A stretch of DNA of 10,676 bases from CAZYBG01 sp964645155. GTDB taxonomy: Bacteria > Pseudomonadota > Alphaproteobacteria > Rhodobacterales > Rhodobacteraceae. Each line of letters begins with the position of its first letter. Within the stretch, counting starts at the first letter, position 1. A program made the position numbers and the translations under genes. The notes under the pieces were generated by a model. It was not told the origin of the DNA, did not search any database, and saw only the letters and a program-made list of their open reading frames with translations. The stretch spans positions 1 to 10,676 of the forward strand of contig CAZYBG010000098.1 of assembly GCA_964645155.1 (NCBI GenBank). Direction: 5' to 3'. Shown here piece by piece: positions 6,255 to 10,676 of the stretch.

Positions 6255-7439
6255 TCAGACGATTGCCCGCTCGAGGAACGTCTCGCGCGCAGGTACGCGG
6301 TCGGCCCCCAGCGGCGTCAGGTCCAGCGTCTGGTAGCTGCCGGTCAGGATCAACTCGGCGATGCCGCGGCCGACCGCGGGCGCCTGCTGCAGCCCGTGCC
6401 CGGAAAACCCGTTCATCAGGTAGAGGTTCGACAGGCCCGGCCAGAGGCCCAGAATCGCGTTCTGGTCCAGCGTGTTGTAGGCATAATGTCCAGCCCAGGC
6501 GCGGATCACCTTGACGGCATCGAAGCCCGGACAGCGGGCATAGAGCCGCGGCCACACCAGATCCTCGAACTGCGCGAGGTCGGGCTCGAAATCGTCGATC
6601 CCGGCCGGGCCGTCCTGCGACGGCACGGTGGCGGCGATCCACTGCCGCCCTTCGGGCCGCAGGTAAAATCCGGTATGGTCGATCAGCAGCGGCGCCTCGG
6701 GCGCCTTCGCGTTCGGCGCGTCGATCAGGAAAACCGTTCTCTTGCGGGGTTCTACCGGAAGATCCTCACCGATGGAGCGCAGCAGCGCCGCAGCCCGCGT
6801 GCCGCAGGCATTGACCGCCGCCCCGCAGCCGATGGCACGGCCCGAGGCCAGCCTGACGCCGGTGATGCGACCGCCGGAGCGGTCGAGCGCCACGACCTCG
6901 TCGTCGGCATAGTCGACGCCGCGGGCGCGCGCCGCGCGGCGGAATCCGCCCAGAAGCCCCATGTTGTCGAACCAGCCCTCGTCGCGCGCTCCGAACGAGC
7001 CAAGGACGACGCCGTCGAGCTCGAGCCAGGGAAACCGCCGGGCGAGCGCGGCGGGGTCGAGAAGTTCGGTGCCCGCGCCCTCGGCCCGCTGCAGCGCCGC
7101 CACCTCGGCCATCGCCGCCGCATGCTCCGGCGTGCCGGCGAGGAACAGATAGCCGCGCTCGTGGAACCCGAGGTCGTCCACGCCCCCCTCGGCACCAAGC
7201 CAGTCGCCGACGTTGCGAATGAATTCAATGCCGAAGCGCGATATCCTCACGTTGACCGGGTTCGAGAACTGCTGCCGGATCGAGGCGACCGACAGCGCGG
7301 TGGAGCTTCGCGCATAGCTCCGGTCGCGCTCGACCACGAGGATGCGCAGCCGGCCCGGTGCGAGCTCCGTCAGCCAGAAGGCGAGCGACGAGCCCATCAC
7401 CGCGCCGCCGGCGATCACCACGTCGTAGCTGTCCCGCAC
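6255..7439 (-). CDS. FAD-dependent oxidoreductase, DAO / FOXRED1-like family
   Basis: This 394-residue flavoprotein belongs to the DAO superfamily, which oxidises C-N bonds of amino acids or N-methyl amines. The N-terminal dinucleotide fold is clear: VVIAGGAVMGSS at 7-18 and Glu37 in LVVERD for the FAD ribose. The stretch YARSSTALSVASIRQQFS (42-59) and the C-terminal NGFSGHGLQQAPAVGR (343-358) are typical of the sarcosine dehydrogenase/FOXRED1 branch. The substrate cannot be read from sequence; sarcosine, dimethylglycine or a D-amino acid are possible. The start is GTG 7439, with a G6 run six bases upstream and no nearby in-frame ATG. It stands alone, diverging from the LuxR-type gene and converging on the exported repeat gene. 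There is no obvious operon partner and no signal peptide. Confidence 0.88.
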   Translation of the reverse strand: MRDSYDVVIAGGAVMGSSLAFWLTELAPGRLRILVVERDRSYARSSTALSVASIRQQFSNPVNVRISRFGIEFIRNVGDWLGAEGGVDDLGFHERGYLFLAGTPEHAAAMAEVAALQRAEGAGTELLDPAALARRFPWLELDGVVLGSFGARDEGWFDNMGLLGGFRRAARARGVDYADDEVVALDRSGGRITGVRLASGRAIGCGAAVNACGTRAAALLRSIGEDLPVEPRKRTVFLIDAPNAKAPEAPLLIDHTGFYLRPEGRQWIAATVPSQDGPAGIDDFEPDLAQFEDLVWPRLYARCPGFDAVKVIRAWAGHYAYNTLDQNAILGLWPGLSNLYLMNGFSGHGLQQAPAVGRGIAELILTGSYQTLDLTPLGADRVPARETFLERAIV

Positions 7440-7493
7440 CGCCTGCCCCCCGCGTCCCCTATGCGTCCCGTTTGCGCCGCAGCACGCGCAATC

Positions 7494-7522
7494 TCGACAC
7501 GAGCGCTACGCGATAGTAATAG
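7494..7522 (+). promoter_or_regulatory. Possible promoter for the luxR transcript
   Basis: TCGACA (7494-7499) resembles a -35 hexamer. An AT-rich TAGTAATAG stretch (7514-7522) offers -10-like sequence at 15 to 17 bases spacing. It is the only AT-rich patch in the divergent intergenic region and lies just before the leader ORF binding site. The match is modest. Confidence 0.3.
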
Positions 7523-7545
7523 TCGCCGCAACCTGTGGAGAGACC

Positions 7546-7605
7546 ATGCCGGCCATCACGGCCGAGGTCAGGGCGCCAGGAAGCACGGTGCGACGACGAC
7601 CATGA
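7546..7605 (+). CDS. 19-residue leader peptide ORF, translationally coupled to luxR
   Basis: ATG 7546 follows GGAG (7537-7540) with a five-base spacer, the only good binding site in front of the LuxR-type gene. The product would be MPAITAEVRAPGSTVRRRP. It ends in three consecutive CGA codons, CCA and TGA. The TGA overlaps the luxR ATG in an ATGA arrangement. CGA and CCA are uncommon in this GC-rich coding sequence, and Arg-Pro before a stop is the way the E. coli TnaC leader peptide ends. Coupling is inferred from the overlap and from the missing luxR binding site; ribosome stalling is a hypothesis. Confidence 0.55.
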   Translation: MPAITAEVRAPGSTVRRRP

Positions 7606-8366
7606 CTCCCATCGAGTTTCTAGAGCGCGTCACCGCGGCCACGTCGATCGAAAGCGTCTGGACCGAACTCGTCGAGGTCATGGGCGGGCACGGCTTCGAC
7701 CGGCTGCTCTACGGCTTCACCCGCTTCCGCACGGCACAGTCGCTGGGCGACCCGCACGACCTGCTCATCCTGACCAACCACGACCGCTCGTATACCGACC
7801 GCTTCATCGGCGACCGGCTCTACCTGCATGCGCCGATGGTCCGCTGGGCGGCCGAGAACACCGGCGCCTGCTCGTGGCGCTGGGTGCGCGAGCACCAGGA
7901 CTTCCTGACCCCGGCCGAGCGGCGGGTTGCCGAGTTCAACCGGCAGGTCGGCGTCGTCGCGGGCTACTCGATCAGTTTTCCGGCGCCGTCGCACCGCGCC
8001 AAGGGCGCGCTGGCGCTCACCGCCCGGCCCGGTATGGACCAGACGGCGGCCGACGCGGTCTGGGCGGCGCATGGCCGCGAGCTGTTGCAGATGGCCAATG
8101 TCGCGCACCTGAAGATCACCACCCTGCCCTATACCGGCGCCCGCCGGCCGCTGACCGACCGGCAGCGCGAGGCGCTGGAATGGGTCGGCGACGGCAAGAC
8201 GACGCAGGACATCGCGACGATCATGGGCCTGACCCCGGCGACGGTGGAGAAGCACCTGCGTCTGGCGCGCGAGGCGCTCGACGTCGAGACGACGGCGCAG
8301 GCGGTGCTCAAGGCCTCGGTCCAGAACCAGATCTTCGTGCTGAGCCAGCAGCCCGCCCGCGCCTGA
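7602..8366 (+). CDS. LuxR-type transcriptional regulator with autoinducer-binding-like domain
   Basis: This 254-residue regulator has an N-terminal autoinducer-binding-like domain (about 15-165) and a C-terminal LuxR helix-turn-helix (about 182-245: LTDRQREALEWVGDGKT, then ATVEKHLRLA). ATG 7602 is the only in-frame start in reach and lacks a binding site. It overlaps the leader ORF stop. Aligned with TraR by the spacing of invariant positions, Trp57 becomes Tyr64, Tyr61 becomes Phe68 and Asp70 becomes Ala77, while Pro71 (Pro78) and Trp85 (Trp92) are kept. In the DNA-binding domain Glu178 becomes Gln188, and Leu192 and Gly198 are kept. A standard acyl-homoserine-lactone response is therefore doubtful. 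No luxI synthase is in the window, so it may be a LuxR solo. The divergent oxidoreductase is a candidate target. Confidence 0.9.
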   Translation: MTPIEFLERVTAATSIESVWTELVEVMGGHGFDRLLYGFTRFRTAQSLGDPHDLLILTNHDRSYTDRFIGDRLYLHAPMVRWAAENTGACSWRWVREHQDFLTPAERRVAEFNRQVGVVAGYSISFPAPSHRAKGALALTARPGMDQTAADAVWAAHGRELLQMANVAHLKITTLPYTGARRPLTDRQREALEWVGDGKTTQDIATIMGLTPATVEKHLRLAREALDVETTAQAVLKASVQNQIFVLSQQPARA

Positions 8367-8425
8367 CCATGCCCGGCCGCCGCCCGCCGCGGGCAGCCGC
8401 GATCGGCGCCTATATTGTCTGAATG

Positions 8426-8455
8426 GTCAGGTAAGGATTCCCCTACTTAACTGAC
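8426..8455. repeat. Inverted repeat downstream of luxR
   Basis: GTCAGGTAAG (8426-8435) and CTTAACTGAC (8446-8455) are inverted copies with one mismatch and a 10-base centre. There is no T-run on either side. It could be an operator, a weak hairpin at the luxR 3' end, or an unrecognised site. It is not a lux box, because the half-site order is CAG...CTG rather than CTG...CAG. Confidence 0.5.
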
Positions 8456-8643
8456 GCAAGGTAAAGCGGCATCGTTCAGGAGTTCCGTGAGTGGTGGCAT
8501 TGGCCTGGGAACGTCGGCCTGGAACGGCTTGAAATTGCGAGCATACCAGGCTTGGCCGGGAAACCGGCACGCCGGCCGGAAGGGGTCTATTCGCGCCCCG
8601 ACCGACGGCATCGCGGGGGCGTCCGTCTCATCCCCGATCGTGG

Positions 8644-8694
8644 CGACCCGCGGTAGCGGAGCGGTTCCTCTGGGCCGCTCCGTCGCCGCGGTCG
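8644..8694 (-). terminator. Composite hairpin at the 3' end of the DUF6525-like gene
   Basis: Three stacked stems pair across a 10-base loop: CGA/TCG, CCGCGG/CCGCGG and CGGAGCGG/CCGCTCCG. They are separated by a one-base bulge and a 3x3 internal loop. The structure begins four bases beyond the stop codon of the minus-strand gene. No T-run follows, so it may be a 3' stability structure rather than a true intrinsic terminator. Confidence 0.4.
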
Positions 8695-8698
8695 CGCC

Positions 8699-8995
8699 TC
8701 AGCGCGGGCCCGGATGGCCCCTGCCCCAAAGCCCCGGCGCCTCGCGCCGGAGGCAGGCCCGTTCGGCGGCGCTGCAGCGGGCGGCCGCCGCCGCCTCCGA
8801 CCCCGTCTCCTCCAGCGCCCGGCGCCAGATGCGCAGCGCCGACTCGGCGCTCCACGGCAGCGCGGCGCCGGCGAGCCAGCGGCGCAGCGCCGGCGGCAGC
8901 CGGTCGAATGCTTCCATCGCGGGACGATCGCGCCGACGGCCGCGCAGCGACGAGGCGAGATTGCCCGCCGCGACCCGCCGCTCAGCGGGCATCAT
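8699..8995 (-). CDS. Small DUF6525-like protein
   Basis: This 98-residue ORF (97 if the second ATG is used) matches my memory of the DUF6525 family of Rhodobacteraceae. It has a basic N-terminus (NLASSLRGRRR), FDRLPPALRRWLAGAALPWS at about 30-49, ESALRIWRRALEETG, and a C-terminal APGLWG. The function is unknown. The protein is rich in Arg, Ala and Trp, with no signal peptide, so it is probably cytosolic. The start is uncertain: tandem ATGs at 8995 and 8992 have only GAAG a few bases upstream. A 41-codon ORF with a strong binding site ends inside its first codons, suggesting coupled translation. The reverse-strand open frames here are shadows. Confidence 0.65.
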   Translation of the reverse strand: MMPAERRVAAGNLASSLRGRRRDRPAMEAFDRLPPALRRWLAGAALPWSAESALRIWRRALEETGSEAAAAARCSAAERACLRREAPGLWGRGHPGPR

Positions 8996-9107
8996 CCGCT
9001 TCGGCCGCGAGCAGGAGGAACGATCGCGGCGCCGCGGCGCCCCCGCGGTCGTCGGAGCGATGATCCCGCGGCGCGGTCAGGGGTAAGCGGTCCGTCCCTC
9101 CGGGCAT
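8982..9107 (-). CDS. Candidate 41-residue upstream ORF overlapping the DUF6525-like gene
   Basis: On the minus strand AGGAG (9117-9113) lies five bases before ATG 9107. The frame runs 41 codons to a TGA at 8984-8982, 14 bases inside the DUF6525-like gene. The product begins MPGGTDRLPLTAPRDHR and is not recognised. It contains a strong palindromic hairpin segment (9021-9051). A good binding site right after a plausible promoter argues for translation. The alternative is that the region is simply 5' untranslated leader, or that a frameshift separates it from the downstream gene. Confidence 0.35.
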   Translation of the reverse strand: MPGGTDRLPLTAPRDHRSDDRGGAAAPRSFLLLAAEADDAR

Positions 9108-9133
9108 GAAGGCTCCTGCAGCAGAAATGTAAT

Positions 9134-9146
9134 GTCATACTATAAC
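9134..9146 (-). promoter_or_regulatory. Operator-like palindrome over a -10 element
   Basis: Read on the minus strand the 13 bp are GTTATA-G-TATGAC, a palindrome with one mismatch. They contain TATAGT (9144-9139), a five-of-six match to a -10 hexamer. Initiation about seven bases downstream would leave a leader of roughly 24 bases before ATG 9107. The site resembles AT-rich Fur-family (Zur) boxes such as TGTTATAATATAACA. No convincing -35 is visible. The promoter reading is moderate; the repressor identity is a guess. Confidence 0.4.
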
Positions 9147-9161
9147 GTCTCTTGGACAGGG

Positions 9162-9187
9162 AAAAGCCCCGGTGTTTCCACCGGGGC
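9162..9187 (-). terminator. Intrinsic terminator of tsf
   Basis: On the minus strand GCCCCGGTG, loop GAAA and CACCGGGGC form a perfect 9-bp stem followed by TTTT (9165-9162). It starts 22 bases after the tsf stop and closes the rpsB-tsf transcript. Confidence 0.92.
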
Positions 9188-9209
9188 GGTTTATGCCCGT
9201 GCGCCGGTA

Positions 9210-10103
9210 TCAGGCGTTGAGCTTGGCCACTTCGGCGGCGAAATCGTCCTCGCGCTTCTCGATGCCCTCGCCCACCGCAAGCCGAACGAACCCCGTGACG
9301 TCCACACCCGCCTCGGCCGCGGCCTGGGCCACGGTCAGGTCGGGATTGACCACGAACTTCTGGTTCAGGAGCGTCACTTCCTCGAAGAACTTCTTCATCC
9401 GTCCCGGGATGATGTTGTTGTGGATCACCGCCTCGGGTTTCGGCTTGGCCGACGTGGCATTCTCCTCGAGCGCCTTCTGGGTCTGGACGTGGCGCTCCTT
9501 CTCGACCACCGCCGGGTCGAGATCGGCCTCGGAGAGCGAGGCCGGGGTGGCGGCGGCGACATGCATGGCGATCTGCCGGCCGATGCCGTTGTCGGCGCCG
9601 TTCAGCGCCACCAGCACGCCGATCCTGCCCATGCCGTCGGTCGCGGCATTATGGACGTAGCTGACCACCGTCTGCCCCTCGATCAGGGCCATGCGGCGCA
9701 GCGTCAGGTTCTCGCCGATCTTGGCGACCGCCTCGGCCACCGCCGTGTCGACGCTGCGGCCACCGAGGTCGGCGGCCTTCAGCCCGCCGATGTCGGACAC
9801 CCCGAGCGCGGTTTCGGTGATGTCGCGCACGAGGCCCTGGAACTCGGCGTTCTTCGCGACGAAGTCGGTCTCGGAGTTGACCTCGACCGCGACGCCCCGG
9901 CCGCCCTTCACCGCGACGCCGACAAGGCCCTCGGCCGCCGTGCGGCCGGATTTCTTCGCGGCCTTGGCAAGGCCCTTGGTGCGCAGCCAGTCGACTGCCG
10001 CGTCCATGTCGCCGGCGGTCTCGGTCAGCGCCTTCTTGGCGTCCATCATGCCGGCGCCCGTCATGTCGCGCAGCTCTTTCACCATGCCTGCGGTGATCGT
10101 CAT
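9210..10103 (-). CDS. tsf: Elongation factor Ts
   Basis: EF-Ts is the cytoplasmic guanine nucleotide exchange factor that releases GDP from EF-Tu. The 297-residue product starts MTITAGMVKELRDMTGAGMM with the N-terminal UBA-like module. It carries the hallmark SETDFVAKN with Asp80 and Phe81, the residues that displace Mg from EF-Tu, at the same numbers as in E. coli. The dimerisation/core region follows, and the C-terminal module ends VGEGIEKREDDFAAEV. ATG 10103 has GAGGAG six bases upstream. It lies 73 bases after rpsB, the usual co-transcribed pair, and ends before a strong terminator. Confidence 0.98.
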   Translation of the reverse strand: MTITAGMVKELRDMTGAGMMDAKKALTETAGDMDAAVDWLRTKGLAKAAKKSGRTAAEGLVGVAVKGGRGVAVEVNSETDFVAKNAEFQGLVRDITETALGVSDIGGLKAADLGGRSVDTAVAEAVAKIGENLTLRRMALIEGQTVVSYVHNAATDGMGRIGVLVALNGADNGIGRQIAMHVAAATPASLSEADLDPAVVEKERHVQTQKALEENATSAKPKPEAVIHNNIIPGRMKKFFEEVTLLNQKFVVNPDLTVAQAAAEAGVDVTGFVRLAVGEGIEKREDDFAAEVAKLNA

Positions 10104-10122
10104 CTCGTTCTCCTCGGGAATG

Positions 10123-10152
10123 CGGGGACGGGCCGGAAATAGCCCCGCCCCG
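10123..10152 (-). promoter_or_regulatory. Imperfect hairpin between rpsB and tsf
   Basis: On the minus strand CGGGG-CG-GGGC pairs with GCCC-GT-CCCCG across an 8-base loop: two GC stems of 5 and 4 bp around a 2x2 internal loop. No T-run follows. It may modulate the relative output of the two genes, as an attenuator or processing site. This is inferred from position only. Confidence 0.35.
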
Positions 10153-10176
10153 TCACGGATCTGCGACGTCCGGGCC

Positions 10177-10676
10177 TCAGGCCTGGGCTTCTTCCTCGAC
10201 CGCGTCCTCGACCGGCGCCTCTTCCATCGCGCCGATGTCGATGCCGGCCGCGCCCATCTGGGCCGACATGCCGTCCAGCGCGGCGCGCGCAGCAAGGTCG
10301 CAGTAGAGCGCGATGGCGCGGGCGGCGTCGTCGTTGCCGGGGATGATGTAGTCGACGCCGTCGGGCGGGCAGTTGGTGTCGACCACCGCCACCACCGGAA
10401 TGCCGAGCTTCCTGGCCTCGAGGATCGCGAGATCCTCCTTGTTGACGTCGATCACGAACAGCAGGTCGGGCAGCCCGCCCATGTCGCGGATGCCGCCGAG
10501 CGAGGCCTGGAGCTTGGCCTGCTCGCGCTCCATGCCGAGGCGCTCCTTCTTCGTCAGGCCCTCGGCGCCGTGCGTCATCTGCTCGTCGATCTGCTTCAGC
10601 CGCTGGATCGACTGGCTGACCGTCTTCCAGTTGGTCAGCGTGCCGCCGAGCCAGCGGTGGTTCATGTAGTACTGCG
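10177..10676 (-). CDS. rpsB: 30S ribosomal protein S2 (C-terminal part)
   Basis: These are the last 165 or so residues of S2, a protein of the small-subunit head/body junction. The gene runs off the window's right edge, so its start is not seen. Diagnostic stretches are NHRWLGGTLTNWKTV close to the edge, and PDLLFVIDVNKEDLAILEA followed by RKLGIPVVAVVDTNCPPD and YIIPGNDDAARAI. The tail ends in a Glu-rich stretch (EEAPVEDAVEEEAQA), an acidic C-terminal extension common in alphaproteobacterial S2. It is upstream of tsf in the same direction, the standard arrangement. Confidence 0.97.
   Translation of the reverse strand, partial: QYYMNHRWLGGTLTNWKTVSQSIQRLKQIDEQMTHGAEGLTKKERLGMEREQAKLQASLGGIRDMGGLPDLLFVIDVNKEDLAILEARKLGIPVVAVVDTNCPPDGVDYIIPGNDDAARAIALYCDLAARAALDGMSAQMGAAGIDIGAMEEAPVEDAVEEEAQA

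Larger units (their letters stand above)
8367..8698. other. Gene-poor gap with an inverted repeat and hairpins
   Basis: I find no convincing gene in these 332 bases. They hold an inverted repeat at 8426-8455 next to the AT-rich patch TATATTGTCT. A GCCGG-GAAA-CCGGC hairpin lies at 8555-8568, and a large composite hairpin at 8644-8694. A frame with AGGAG before GTG 8487 runs through the region, but its product looks like shadow translation of the antisense DUF6525-like gene. A small RNA is possible but I see no promoter or T-run terminator to support it. Confidence 0.4.

Noticed and set aside
6234..7601. Long open plus-strand frame opposite the oxidoreductase and continuous with luxR
   Set aside because: It mirrors the minus-strand oxidoreductase, lacks domain-like sequence, and luxR has its own ATG at 7602 with clear family motifs starting there.
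8426..8455. lux box for the LuxR-type regulator
   Set aside because: Arm polarity is CAG...CTG and the centre is too long for the usual 18-20 bp lux box; kept only as an unexplained inverted repeat.
8465..8656. Plus-strand open frame containing EFREWWHWPGNVGLERLE and ending at TAG 8656
   Set aside because: The residues look somewhat protein-like, but there is no ATG or GTG start in frame after the stop at 8462 and no recognisable family; at most a gene remnant.
8487..9086. Plus-strand ORF of 199 codons starting GTG with AGGAG four bases upstream
   Set aside because: Most of it lies antisense to the DUF6525-like gene and reads as Arg/Ser/Ala-rich shadow sequence. The binding site is good, so the first 70 codons are not fully excluded.
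9132..10142. 336-codon plus-strand frame opposite tsf
   Set aside because: Shadow of tsf, which is an unambiguous essential gene on the minus strand.
1..10676. CRISPR array, insertion sequence, tRNA or rRNA genes, prophage or defence genes
   Set aside because: No spaced direct repeats, transposase motifs, cloverleaf sequence or phage/defence domains were visible on either strand.

Overview
The window is high-GC chromosomal DNA from an alphaproteobacterium. Rhodobacteraceae (or a close relative) is most likely. The evidence is the long-form PstC and PstA, the gene order pstS-pstC-pstA-pstB-phoU-phoB with phoB last, the adjacent rpsB-tsf pair, and a small minus-strand protein that looks like the DUF6525 family of that group. 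The assignment rests on recognising families by eye, not on a search.

Positions 1-5496 hold a plus-strand phosphate operon. It starts inside pstS (3' half only), then pstC, pstA, pstB, phoU and phoB. Together these encode the high-affinity phosphate ABC transporter, the PhoU regulator linking it to signalling, and the PhoB response regulator. The last three genes overlap by one base each (TGATG). pstS is separated from pstC by a perfect 11-bp hairpin with a TTCG loop, a likely device for making more binding protein than permease. A strong hairpin follows phoB. No phoR is present; it may lie upstream of pstS.

Positions 5655-6134 encode a small exported protein built from a 54-residue repeat, followed by a convincing intrinsic terminator (6163-6190). 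Twelve bases beyond that is a 28-bp site with the layout of a XerC/XerD recombination site (dif). It sits between two convergent genes and is the most striking non-coding element here.

Positions 6255-8366 hold a divergent pair: a FAD-dependent DAO/FOXRED1-like oxidoreductase on the minus strand and a LuxR-type regulator on the plus strand. The LuxR start codon has no ribosome binding site of its own. Instead a 19-codon leader ORF with a good binding site ends in three CGA Arg codons, CCA Pro and a stop that overlaps the luxR ATG (ATGA). The LuxR protein also has substitutions at several residues normally invariant for acyl-homoserine-lactone binding.

Positions 8367-9209 are gene-poor. They hold an inverted repeat, a small DUF6525-like gene on the minus strand, and in front of it an operator-like palindrome over a -10 element and a 41-codon ORF that overlaps the DUF6525-like gene. 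The right end is the essential translation pair rpsB (partial) and tsf on the minus strand, closed by a textbook intrinsic terminator.
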